Of a DNA stretch of 64,000 bases, positions 8,132 through 16,647 are shown one piece after another. The stretch's first letter is position 1. Every line of letters begins with the position of its first letter. Below the pieces are notes generated by a model. The model searched no databases. It worked only from the letters and a program-made list of their open reading frames with translations, and had not been told where the DNA came from. The stretch lies in assembly GCF_036174265.1 (NCBI RefSeq), contig NZ_CP108055.1, forward strand, positions 4,340,001 to 4,404,000, read 5' to 3'. This stretch comes from Streptomyces sp. NBC_00285. Lineage in GTDB: Bacteria; Actinomycetota; Actinomycetes; Streptomycetales; Streptomycetaceae. Both the position numbers and the translations under genes were made by a program.

Positions 8132-10441
8132 TCATCGGTCCGTCACCACCGCGGCCTGCGGGCGGATCGGCAGCCGGTTCACGGGACGGCCGGTAGCCGC
8201 GCGTACGGCGGAGGCGACGGCCGCCGGGGAGGTGACCACCGGCACCGCGCTCGCCGCCTTCGCGCCGAACGGTGCGATCACGTCCCGCTCCTCGACGAGC
8301 TTGACGATCCGGATGTCCGGCGCGTCCAGGGCCGTCGGCAGCGCGTACCCCGTGAGGTCCGGGTGGCGGATCAGTCCGCGCGCGGTGCGCAGGTTCTCCG
8401 TCAGCGCTATCCCGACGCCCTGGGTGACGCCCGCTTCGATACGGGCCTCCAGCTGGGCGGGGTTGAGGATCCGGCCGACATCCTGGGCGAGTGCCATCTC
8501 GACCACGCGGACCGAGCCCAGTTCGACGTCGACGTCGACGACCGCGCGGATCGCGCAGAACGCGATCCCCACGAAGGCGTCGCCCTGGCCCGCCTCGTTC
8601 AGGGGCTCGGTCGGATGCGGCCGGCACTGGGCGGTCGCCCACAGTTCCTTGCCGTCCATGGCCTCGGTGACGGTCGTCGACAGGACGCCGTCGTAGGAGG
8701 TGATCTTGCCGTCGGTGATCTGGAGCAGCTCGGTGGACATGCCGAACTTGTGCGCCAGGGGCTGCAGGAGCTGGGTGCGGACCATCTTGGCCGCGCGTTC
8801 GACGGCGCCGCCGGAGACCCAGGTGTGGCGGCCTCGAGCGCCCGGGCCGGCCGGGGGCTGGTCGGTGTCGACGGGAGCGACGTGCACCTCGTCGATGCCG
8901 AGCGTCTCCTGGACGATCTGGCGGGCCAGCGTGGTGAAGCCCTGGCCGGTCTCGACGGCCGCGCACAGCACCGTGGCGACGCCGTCCTGGACCCGTACGG
9001 TCGCCGTGGAGACCTCGTCCGCGCCTTCGGTGCCGAGCATGTGGACCATGCCGAGGCCGTAGCCGACGCCCCGGCGGATCGCGCCGGGTTCGCCCGCGCC
9101 CTCGGGGCCGCCGGGCAGCAGCCACTGGTCCTCGGGGGTGTCCTTGGGCAGCTCGGGGAGCGGGAAGTCCCGTACGGCCTGGAGCAGTTCGGCCACCGGG
9201 GCCGGGCAGGTCACCGTCTGGCCGGTCGGGAGTACGTCACCGGTGGCGAGGGCGTTGCGCAGGCGCAGCTCCGCCGGGTCGACGCCCAGCTTCTTGGCCA
9301 GCTTGTCCATCTGCGCCTCGTAGGCGGCGCACACCTGCATCGCGCCCTCGCCGCGGACATGGCCGGAGGGCGGGTTGTTGGTGCGGACGGCCCAGCCCTC
9401 GATGAAGGCGTTCGGGACGACGTACGGTCCGCAGGCGAAGCCCACGGCGGCGGCCAGGGCCTCGGCGGAGGTGTCCGCGTAGGCGCCCCCGTCGAGCAGG
9501 ATCTGCGCCTCGACCTTCACCAGCTTGCCGTCCGCGTCGGCGTGGTGGCGGTATCTCAGCAGCGTGGGATGGCGGTGCACATGGCCGAGGAAGGACTCCT
9601 CGCGCGTGGCCGTGAGCTTCACCGGGCAGCCCGTCTTCAGCGCGAGCAGGCCGAGCGGGAGCTGGAAGCCCTGGTCCTCACGGTCGGCGGTGGCGCCGGG
9701 GACGCCGGTGACGACGACCTTGACGCGCTCGGGCTCCAGGCCGTAGCAGGCGGCGGCGGTGTCGCGGTCGGCATGCGGGTCGGTGGAGGCGAGGTAGAGC
9801 TCGACGCCGCCGTCGGGGCGGGGCACGGCGAGGCCGGCCTCGGCGCCGATGGGGGCGGGGTCCTGGCGGCCGATGCGGTACTGGCCCTCGACGATGATCT
9901 CGCCGACGACGTCCGGGTCGCCGTGGTGGAGCGGGATGTGGCGGACCAGGTTGCCGTCGGGGTGCAGGGGCTCGGCCTCGAAGGCCTGCTCCGGGTCGGT
10001 GACCGGCTCCAGCACCTCGTACTCGACGATGACGGCGGCCGCCGCCATGCGCGCGGTGTCGGGGTGGTCGGCGGCGACGGCCGCGATGGGCTCGCCGTGA
10101 TGGCGTACGACCTCGGAGGCGAAGACCGGGCGGTCGGCCTTGCCGCGGCCGTGCACCGGGCTGCCGGGGACGTCCTCGTGGGTGATGACCGAGCGGACTC
10201 CGGGCATGTCACGCGCGTGGGACGTGTCGATGGACACGATGCGCGCGTGCGCGTGCGGGGAGCGCAGGACGGCGGCCCACAGCAGGCCCTCGGCCCACAG
10301 GTCGGCGGCGTAGGGGAAGGTGCCCTCGGTTTTCGCGCGCGCGTCGGCGGCCGGCAGGGAGACGCCGAGGCCGTGCGGAATCGGCTCCGGGGCAGGTGCT
10401 GCCTCCGCGGCGGTGGTCGCGGTGGCGGCTTCGTTGCTCAC
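8132..10441 (-). CDS. Xanthine-dehydrogenase-type molybdenum hydroxylase large subunit, apparently degenerate at the Mo site
   Basis: 769 residues with the aldehyde oxidase/xanthine dehydrogenase a/b hammerhead domain (about 15-135) and the molybdopterin-binding domain. ETGQGFTTLARQIVQETLG (Mo-cofactor segment) is conserved. Three usual active-site motifs are changed: the GGGFGGKE block reads PGATADRED, RGFGGPQ reads RGEGAMQ, and the C-terminal KGVGEPP with the catalytic glutamate reads AKAASAVP. The protein is therefore a family member by fold, but hydroxylase activity is doubtful. The GTG start at 10441 overlaps the stop of the [2Fe-2S] subunit (GTGA), as expected for a coupled alpha-beta-gamma complex in the cytoplasm. 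The substrate (xanthine, aldehyde or other) cannot be assigned. Confidence 0.8.
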   Translation of the reverse strand: MSNEAATATTAAEAAPAPEPIPHGLGVSLPAADARAKTEGTFPYAADLWAEGLLWAAVLRSPHAHARIVSIDTSHARDMPGVRSVITHEDVPGSPVHGRGKADRPVFASEVVRHHGEPIAAVAADHPDTARMAAAAVIVEYEVLEPVTDPEQAFEAEPLHPDGNLVRHIPLHHGDPDVVGEIIVEGQYRIGRQDPAPIGAEAGLAVPRPDGGVELYLASTDPHADRDTAAACYGLEPERVKVVVTGVPGATADREDQGFQLPLGLLALKTGCPVKLTATREESFLGHVHRHPTLLRYRHHADADGKLVKVEAQILLDGGAYADTSAEALAAAVGFACGPYVVPNAFIEGWAVRTNNPPSGHVRGEGAMQVCAAYEAQMDKLAKKLGVDPAELRLRNALATGDVLPTGQTVTCPAPVAELLQAVRDFPLPELPKDTPEDQWLLPGGPEGAGEPGAIRRGVGYGLGMVHMLGTEGADEVSTATVRVQDGVATVLCAAVETGQGFTTLARQIVQETLGIDEVHVAPVDTDQPPAGPGARGRHTWVSGGAVERAAKMVRTQLLQPLAHKFGMSTELLQITDGKITSYDGVLSTTVTEAMDGKELWATAQCRPHPTEPLNEAGQGDAFVGIAFCAIRAVVDVDVELGSVRVVEMALAQDVGRILNPAQLEARIEAGVTQGVGIALTENLRTARGLIRHPDLTGYALPTALDAPDIRIVKLVEERDVIAPFGAKAASAVPVVTSPAAVASAVRAATGRPVNRLPIRPQAAVVTDR

Positions 10442-12135
10442 GCCTGGCCTCCGTCCTGTCCCTGTCCGTACGCCTGCTCATGCGGTCCGGCGGCGCCCGG
10501 GAAGCCCGGCGAGTCGAACGCCGACGCGTGGACGCTTCCGCCCCCGGGGCCCGCCTGGTGCGGAATACGTGCCTCGTCGCCATCCGTCTCACCGTCGCCC
10601 GTCGCGTGGGCCTCGCGCTCGGCGACGACCTCCTTGACGGCGTCGACGACGCCCCGGTAGCCGGAGCAGCGGCAGAGGTTGCCGCACAGTGCGGTGCGGG
10701 TCTCCATCTCGGTGGGCGCCGGGTTGCCCTCCAGCAGGTCGTGCACGGTCATCGCCATGCCCGGCACGCAGAAGCCGCACTGCACGGCGCCGCACCGGGC
10801 GAGCGCGCGCTGCACGTCCGAGGGGCGGCCGTCCGCGGCGAGGCCCTCGACGGTACGGACCTCGCTGCCGGAGGCGGTCACGGCGGGCACCAGGCAGGAG
10901 GCGACGAGCCGTCCGTCGACCTGGACGTTGCACGCCCCGCACTCGCCCTGCGAGCAGCCGTCCTTGGCGCCGGCGAGGCCGAGCCGCTCGCGCAGTACGT
11001 AGAGCAGCGACTCGCCGATCCAGGCGTCGGTGACCGGGCGGTCGACGCCGTTGACGCGCAGGACGAAGGAGGCGAGGGGGTGTTCCTCGCCGGAGTGTGC
11101 GGGGGCCCGCTCGTCAGGGTTCTCGTCGGCGTCGGGGTCGGCCGCGTGCTCCTCGGCTGCCTCGGACTCCGGTTCGTCGTCGTCGCCGACGGGCGGGGCG
11201 TGCTCCGTGCCGGGCTCGGCGGGGCCGTCAGCGGCTTCCACGGCCCCGTGGGCGTCGTCGGAGTCCTCAGGTGCCGCCGGAGCCTCGCCGGCGCCGGGAG
11301 TGGGCCGTGAGGCGGCCGTGGAGGGGCTGTCCGCGGAGGGCTCGGCGGGGTCGTGGGGCGCACGGCCCGGCTCGGCGCGCGTGTGCGCGGTCGGCGTGGG
11401 CTGCTCCGACGGGTCTGCGGGCGCGTGGTCCTCGGTGTGCGCGGCGGGCGGCACATGCACGTCGGTGTGCGTGTCGGCCTGCGTCTCGGCGGCCTCTACG
11501 GCGTAGGCGTCACCGGCGTGCCCCTCGCCGTGCGGGACGTGCGCGTGCCGCTCGTCGGCCGCTCCGGCGCCGCCCTGGGCCGGGTCGTCCCACGGCTGCG
11601 CCGGCTGTGTCGCCCAGGGTGCGGACGCGCCGCCCGGCAGGGTCGCGGGAGGGGTGCCGCCCCACTGCTCAACCAGGGCCGACGTGGTGAACTCGCCCGA
11701 TTCGTCCGGGAGGTCTCCGCCGACGACGGGGATCGACCACTGCCCGGTGACGTCGTGGCCCGGCACGGGCGCGGCCGCGGTGTCCTCGACGTTCCACTGC
11801 TGGGTGGACGCGGGGTTGTACGTGAACTGTCCGGTCTGGCCCTGCGGCACCGCGTTCGGGTCGGGCCAGCCGGTCCCCTCGGCGGGGGCGCCCCACGCGC
11901 CCGTGCCCGCCGGGTCGGTTCCGGTGCCGTCGCCCGGTGCGGCCGTTATCTGCGGCGGCACATAGCCCTGGCCGCGCGCGGCGAGCGGACTGTCGGCGGA
12001 GGCCAGGAGGGCGTCGATGCCTCCTTCGGGGAGCTTCACGAAGGCGGTCGCGCCGTCGTCGTAGTCGCCCTGGGGCAGGGGGTCCCAGCGGCCCGCGGCC
12101 CGGGGCGTGCCCTCTCCGTGCTGGTCGTCGGTCAT
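10438..12135 (-). CDS. [2Fe-2S] subunit of molybdenum hydroxylase with a long disordered N-terminal extension
   Basis: 565 residues from ATG 12135, which overlaps the FAD-subunit stop (ATGA). The catalytic module is only the last 210 residues: plant-type cluster CSQGECGACN with VASC, then CGFC and LCRCSGYRG for the second [2Fe-2S] cluster, which is the normal 160-residue XdhS/CoxS layout. The first 350 residues are low complexity, rich in Ala, Pro, Gly, Glu, Asp and Thr, with scattered WDPLPQGDYDD-like and PQGQTGQFTYNP segments and no recognisable domain. The subunit passes electrons from the Mo centre to FAD. The extension looks intrinsically disordered and could tether the complex to another partner. 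Confidence 0.85.
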   Translation of the reverse strand: MTDDQHGEGTPRAAGRWDPLPQGDYDDGATAFVKLPEGGIDALLASADSPLAARGQGYVPPQITAAPGDGTGTDPAGTGAWGAPAEGTGWPDPNAVPQGQTGQFTYNPASTQQWNVEDTAAAPVPGHDVTGQWSIPVVGGDLPDESGEFTTSALVEQWGGTPPATLPGGASAPWATQPAQPWDDPAQGGAGAADERHAHVPHGEGHAGDAYAVEAAETQADTHTDVHVPPAAHTEDHAPADPSEQPTPTAHTRAEPGRAPHDPAEPSADSPSTAASRPTPGAGEAPAAPEDSDDAHGAVEAADGPAEPGTEHAPPVGDDDEPESEAAEEHAADPDADENPDERAPAHSGEEHPLASFVLRVNGVDRPVTDAWIGESLLYVLRERLGLAGAKDGCSQGECGACNVQVDGRLVASCLVPAVTASGSEVRTVEGLAADGRPSDVQRALARCGAVQCGFCVPGMAMTVHDLLEGNPAPTEMETRTALCGNLCRCSGYRGVVDAVKEVVAEREAHATGDGETDGDEARIPHQAGPGGGSVHASAFDSPGFPGAAGPHEQAYGQGQDGGQA

Positions 12136-13025
12136 GACAGTGCCCTCCCCAGTGCTCGTCGGGCCAGCGCGGCGACGGTGCGCCGCAGGTGCAGTACGGC
12201 GGGCGGATGCTGCGGTACGGAGCCGTCCACGGCCGGTGCCGGGTCGGGGATGCAGGCCGCGGCGACGTACTCGCCGAAGGCCTCCAGGGCCTCCGGGACG
12301 ATCGCGCGGCCGTTGTCCCAGTCGATGAGCCGGGCGACCCACTGCTCGGCGTCCAGGGGCCGCAGCGGCATCGGCGCTATGGCACCGACGGCGCACCTGA
12401 CCCCGCGCCGGGCCGGGTCGAGGACCAGCGCGACCGAGGCCATCGCACGGCCGGGGCCGGTGCGGCCGGTCACCTTGAGGAAGACCTGCGGGGCGTGCAG
12501 CAGCGGTACGCGGACGAAGCCGATGAGCTCTCCGGCGCGGAGCATCTCCATGCCGGCCAGCAGGTGGGAGACGGGCATCTCCCGGCGGGCTCCGTCCTGA
12601 CCCGCGATGATCAGGGTCGCCTCCAGGGCGGCCAGAACGGGCAGCGCGTCGCCCGTGGGTGCCGCCGAGGCGATGTTGCCGCCGAGGGTGCCCGCGTTGC
12701 GGATCTGCGGCGGGCCTGCGGCGCGGGCGGCGGCCGCGAGCGCCGGGATGAGGGCGGCGAAGTCGGGACGGCCCATACGCGCGTGTGTGAGACCCGCGCC
12801 GAGCAGGGCGTGTCCGTCCTGGTACTGCCAGCCGCGGATCTCGCTGATCCGGCCGAGGCCGACCAGCGCGGCGGGCCTGAGCTGCCCGGAGTTGACGGCG
12901 GCCATCAGGTCGGTGCCGCCCGCGACGGGCACGGCGGCGGGCATGGCCGTGAGGGCCGCCACCGCCTCGTCCAGCGTTGTGGGCAGCGTGACGGCCTGCG
13001 TCGCCTGCGGTGCGTGCGTGGTCAA
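12132..13025 (-). CDS. FAD-binding subunit of molybdenum hydroxylase
   Basis: 297 residues from a TTG at 13025, preceded by GGAAGGGG. The FAD-binding PCMH fold shows VPVAGGTDLMAAVNSG (pyrophosphate loop), IRNAGTLGGNIASAAPTGDALPVL (second FAD loop) and a CO-dehydrogenase flavoprotein C-terminal domain. It is the first gene of a three-gene operon in the order FAD, [2Fe-2S], Mo, with overlapping stop and start codons at both junctions. A longer reading frame starts at ATG 13115, but the extra residues are Gln/Gly-rich and unlike the family. It supplies the NAD(P)+ or other acceptor site of the complex. Confidence 0.85.
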   Translation of the reverse strand: MTTHAPQATQAVTLPTTLDEAVAALTAMPAAVPVAGGTDLMAAVNSGQLRPAALVGLGRISEIRGWQYQDGHALLGAGLTHARMGRPDFAALIPALAAAARAAGPPQIRNAGTLGGNIASAAPTGDALPVLAALEATLIIAGQDGARREMPVSHLLAGMEMLRAGELIGFVRVPLLHAPQVFLKVTGRTGPGRAMASVALVLDPARRGVRCAVGAIAPMPLRPLDAEQWVARLIDWDNGRAIVPEALEAFGEYVAAACIPDPAPAVDGSVPQHPPAVLHLRRTVAALARRALGRALS

Positions 13026-13260
13026 ACCGGCTGCCCCTTCCCGCTGTCCCACCTGGCCCTGCCTGTTGCTGCCGTACGGTACGTGCTGACAGGGCGGACG
13101 TGGCAACTCTGGCACATCTTCGCAACACCCGAAGACAGGGGTCCGCTAGGAGGCATTCGGTGGCATTCGCCCGCCCCGTCCGGGAGATGGTCCGTTTTCG
13201 CACGGCATCACCGGCACATACCGATTGACTCTCTTAAATGGCTCTTGGGGTTTTTTTCCC

Positions 13261-14892
13261 TTACCTGTTCGGTGGCGTCCCCTCGATGGGCCGGCCGAGC
13301 ACTCCGGGCCGCTGCTGCCACGGCAACGGCCCTGTGGGCGGCCGGTAGCCGACGCCCAGGGCGTCAAGTCGCTCGTAGTGAAGGGCCATTCGCCGCTCGA
13401 AGTCCGCGAAGTCCCGTTCCGCCGGAGCGGGCAGAGCGCTCCAGGCCACCTCGGCGAAGGCCGCCAGCCGGGGGAAGGTCTGGTAGTCGACGCGCCCCTG
13501 GTCCTCCATCACCTCGGTCCACACGTTGGCCTGCGCGCCGAGGACGTGCGCGGCCTCCTCGGGCGTCAACTCCGGTGGAACGGGCTCGAACCGATAGACG
13601 TCCTCCAGGGTGCGGACGTAGGCGATGGGGACCGGTTCGTCCGCGCCCGCGTCCTGCCGGTAGTCCAGGTACACCTGCTGCTCGGGGCACATGACGACGT
13701 CGTGGCCCGCGCGGGCGGCCGCGATGCCGGCCGCGTAGCCGCGCCAGGACGAGACCGCCGCGCCTTCGGCCAGCCCACCCTCCAGGATCTCGTCCCAGCC
13801 GATGAGCCGACGCCCGCGCGCGGAGAGCCACTTGTCGAAGTGTCCGATGAACCAGGACTGCAACTCGTCCTCGTCCGCGAGGCCGAGTTCCTCGATCCGG
13901 GCCTGGACGAAGGACGACTCCCGCCACTGCTCCTTGGCGCATTCGTCGCCGCCGATGTGAATGAACTCGGAAGGGAACAGCTCCAGCAGTTCCTCGAACA
14001 CGCCCTCGTAGAAGCGCAGGGTGTTGTCAGTGGGGGCGAGTACGTTCAGAGAGATGCCCCAGCTGTCCCAGACCGTGAGGGAGGTCGTGTCGATGACGTC
14101 GGTGATGCCGAGTTCCGGGTACGCGGCGATGGCGGCCTGCGAGTGTCCGGGCACGTCGATTTCGGGGACGACGGTGATATGCCGCTCGGCGGCGTAGGCG
14201 ACGATCTCCCGGATGTCGTCCTGGGTGTAGAAGCCCCCGTGCGGCTTCTCCTCCCACAGCGGTGAGGCCCCGTGGCCGAATTTGGTACGCGCCCGCCATG
14301 AGCCCACCTCGGTGAGCCGGGGGTACCTCTTGATCTCGACCCGCCAGCCCTGGTCGTCCGTCAGATGAAAGTGGAAGACGTTGAGTTTGTGCGCGGCCAT
14401 CAGATCCAGGTAGCGCAGCACCCCGTCCTTGGTCATGAAGTGCCGGGCCACGTCGAGCATGAGGCCACGCCAGCGGAATCGGGGGGCGTCCTCGACGGTC
14501 TGGTGCCGGACGCCGTACTGCACGTCGGGGGCGACCGGTGCGCGCCGGAAGGCGTCGGGGCCGAGGAGTTGACGGAGTGACTGCGCGCCCCAGAACACTC
14601 CGGCCGGCCCGCCGCCCGTGATCTCGACACCCCAGCCGGTGGTGACCTTCAGCCGGTAGCCCTCCGGGTCCAGGGTGTCGTCGAGACGCAGCGTGAGCGT
14701 GTTCTCGGCGCCCTCCTGCCCAGGCGGCAGCGGCAGCCCGAGGGCCGCGCCCAGGGTGGCGCGCAGCCAGCGCTGGGTGGAGTCGGTGCCGGCCGCGCCC
14801 CACAGGGCGGTGTCCGGCCCGAACACGAAGCCGCATGGAGTGGGTCCCACGACACTGCGCGCCGCGGGAATCAGTTCTGCGAGCGAGGTCAC
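13261..14892 (-). CDS. Beta-N-acetylhexosaminidase, glycoside hydrolase family 20
   Basis: 543 residues without signal peptide, so probably cytoplasmic. The GH20b N-terminal domain comes first, then the catalytic barrel with FHLTDDQGWR, the substrate-assisted catalytic pair D316-E317 in FIHIGGDECAKEQW, and WDEILEGGLAEGAAVSSW. The enzyme removes terminal GlcNAc/GalNAc, for example from chitobiose or peptidoglycan-type disaccharides. The GTG start at 14892 is 1 bp after the permease stop, so it is the last gene of an importer-hydrolase operon: imported N-acetyl-sugar oligomers would be cut inside the cell. It resembles S. coelicolor SCO2943 by context (from memory). Confidence 0.9.
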   Translation of the reverse strand: MTSLAELIPAARSVVGPTPCGFVFGPDTALWGAAGTDSTQRWLRATLGAALGLPLPPGQEGAENTLTLRLDDTLDPEGYRLKVTTGWGVEITGGGPAGVFWGAQSLRQLLGPDAFRRAPVAPDVQYGVRHQTVEDAPRFRWRGLMLDVARHFMTKDGVLRYLDLMAAHKLNVFHFHLTDDQGWRVEIKRYPRLTEVGSWRARTKFGHGASPLWEEKPHGGFYTQDDIREIVAYAAERHITVVPEIDVPGHSQAAIAAYPELGITDVIDTTSLTVWDSWGISLNVLAPTDNTLRFYEGVFEELLELFPSEFIHIGGDECAKEQWRESSFVQARIEELGLADEDELQSWFIGHFDKWLSARGRRLIGWDEILEGGLAEGAAVSSWRGYAAGIAAARAGHDVVMCPEQQVYLDYRQDAGADEPVPIAYVRTLEDVYRFEPVPPELTPEEAAHVLGAQANVWTEVMEDQGRVDYQTFPRLAAFAEVAWSALPAPAERDFADFERRMALHYERLDALGVGYRPPTGPLPWQQRPGVLGRPIEGTPPNR

Positions 14893-14893
14893 A

Positions 14894-15751
14894 TCAGTCC
14901 TTAACCGCTCCGCCCAGCCCCGAGACCAGGCGTCGCTGTACGAGTACGAAGAACACCAGTACCGGAATCGTCATCACCGTCGAGGCGGCCATGACGCCGC
15001 CCCAGTCCGGCTCGTCCGGTTTGAAGAAGACCAGCAGGGCCATCGGCAGCGTGGACTGCGAGGTGTCGCTGATGATGAACGACTTGGCGAAGAGGAAATC
15101 GTTCCAGGCGGAGATGAAGGAGAACACGCTCGTGGCCACCAGACCGGGCAGGACGAGGGGGAACAGAATCTGCCACAAAAATCGCGCGCGGCTCGCCCCG
15201 TCGATGTACGCGGCCTCCTCCAAAGCCTCCGGTACGGCCTTCACGAACCCTCTCAGCATCCAGATCGCGAAGGGCAGCGAGAAGGCGATGTGGGGCAGGA
15301 TCAGCGAGCCCAGCGTGTTCAGCAGACCGAAGTCCCGCATCTGGAAGAACAAGGGGATGGTGAGGGCCTCCACGGGCACCATCTGGGCCACCAGAAACAT
15401 GATCAGGAGGGTGGTCCGGAAGCGGAAGCGGAATCGTGTGACGGCCGTCGCGGCGAGAAACGCGATCAGCGCCGAGACGATCACGACACTGCCCGCCACG
15501 ACAAGGCTGTTGACGAAATACCGACCGAAATCCTGCTGCCCGAACACTCGCCGGAAGGAATCCAGCGAGGGCGAGAGCGTCCAGGGCCGGGGCTGGGCCG
15601 ACTCGATCTCGCCGGCCGGTCTGAAGGCGCTGAGCACCATCCAGTAGAGGGGGAAGGCGACGACGACCGCGATCAGCAACGCGGACCCCTCGGCGGCCAG
15701 CCGCCAGGGACGCCGTACGGACAGCCGGGCCCGGGCGCGTGGAAGGCTCAC
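14894..15751 (-). CDS. Carbohydrate ABC transporter permease (MalG-type)
   Basis: 285 residues with six hydrophobic segments. The EAA loop EALEEAAYIDGASRARFLWQ, which contacts the ATPase, is at about residues 185-205. GTG 15751 overlaps the stop of the upstream permease (GTGA). It pairs with the preceding permease to import a sugar at the cytoplasmic membrane. No ATP-binding subunit lies in the operon; such Streptomyces importers usually share the MsiK ATPase encoded elsewhere. Confidence 0.9.
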   Translation of the reverse strand: MSLPRARARLSVRRPWRLAAEGSALLIAVVVAFPLYWMVLSAFRPAGEIESAQPRPWTLSPSLDSFRRVFGQQDFGRYFVNSLVVAGSVVIVSALIAFLAATAVTRFRFRFRTTLLIMFLVAQMVPVEALTIPLFFQMRDFGLLNTLGSLILPHIAFSLPFAIWMLRGFVKAVPEALEEAAYIDGASRARFLWQILFPLVLPGLVATSVFSFISAWNDFLFAKSFIISDTSQSTLPMALLVFFKPDEPDWGGVMAASTVMTIPVLVFFVLVQRRLVSGLGGAVKD

Positions 15752-16647
15752 AGTTCCTCCCCCTGGCGGCGCAGCAGCCGCAGGTACACCAGCGTCACGG
15801 CGAGCAGGATCAGCAGCATCACGACGCCGATCGCCGCGCCGAGGCCGTACTGCGAGGAGGCGAAGGCCTGCTGGTAGGCGTAGACGTTCAGGACGAGGTT
15901 CTGTCCGGCGATGCCTCCCCCGTTCGTCATGACGTAGATCTGGGTGAAGACCTTGAAGTCCCAGATGACCGACTGGATGGTGACGACGGCCAGGATCGGC
16001 CGCAGCATCGGCGCGAGCACCGACCGCCAGATCCGCCACTGCGAGGCCCCGTCCAGCGCGGCGGCCTCCAGCACCTCGCCCGGCACGGCACGGATCCCGG
16101 CGTACACCGTGACCATCACGAACGGGAAGGAGCACCAGACGACTTCGAGGAGTACGAGGAGGAAGGCGCTGACCCGCCCGTACGTCCACGAGTGGTCGCC
16201 GAGCCCGAGGACGCGGTTCACCGGTCCGAAGTCGGGGTCGAAGAGGAGCAGCCATACCGTCGACCCCGTCACCGCCGGTGTCGCCCACGCCCCCAGCGCG
16301 GCCAGCATCAACGCCAGCCGCGGCACGGCCCGTACCCGGGTGAGGAGCACGGCCAGCGCGCACCCGACGGCGAGCGTCGAGACGACACAGGCCCCCGCGA
16401 ACAGCACGGTGGCCAGCAGCACCTGCCAGAACTGCGGGTCGGAGAACAGCGCGGAGTAGTTCCCGAGCCCTTCGAAGGCGGTCGGTTCACCGCCGCTGAC
16501 CTGGGCCTGGGTGTACCGGAAGAAGGAGATCAGACCGAGTTGCCAGACGGGGTAGACAAGCAGTGCGCCCAGGACGACGAGGGCGGGGGCGAGATAGAGC
16601 CAGGGTGCCCGGGTGGTGCGGTTGATCACTGACGTCACCGAGGTCAC
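15748..16647 (-). CDS. Carbohydrate ABC transporter permease (MalF-type)
   Basis: 299 residues, about six to seven membrane segments starting with LYLAPALVVLGALLVYPVWQ. The EAA motif reads VPGEVLEAAALDGASQWRIW. The start GTG at 16647 overlaps the lipoprotein stop (GTGA), giving strict translational coupling. It forms the heterodimeric channel with the next gene. Confidence 0.9.
   Translation of the reverse strand: MTSVTSVINRTTRAPWLYLAPALVVLGALLVYPVWQLGLISFFRYTQAQVSGGEPTAFEGLGNYSALFSDPQFWQVLLATVLFAGACVVSTLAVGCALAVLLTRVRAVPRLALMLAALGAWATPAVTGSTVWLLLFDPDFGPVNRVLGLGDHSWTYGRVSAFLLVLLEVVWCSFPFVMVTVYAGIRAVPGEVLEAAALDGASQWRIWRSVLAPMLRPILAVVTIQSVIWDFKVFTQIYVMTNGGGIAGQNLVLNVYAYQQAFASSQYGLGAAIGVVMLLILLAVTLVYLRLLRRQGEEL

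Noticed and set aside
8045..10660. An 871-codon open frame on the plus strand opposite the Mo subunit
   Set aside because: It is the antisense shadow of a high-G+C gene; residue composition is biased and no ribosome-binding site or domain is present.
10438..13203. A single 921-codon open frame across the [2Fe-2S] gene and the FAD gene
   Set aside because: Its first 350 codons are the FAD gene read in another frame and give Arg-rich nonsense; the real start is ATG 12135 overlapping the FAD stop.
13230..13266. T-rich run TTGGGGTTTTTTTCCC as terminator of the GH20 gene
   Set aside because: On the minus strand, where the gene is transcribed, it reads as an A-run and has no stem before it.
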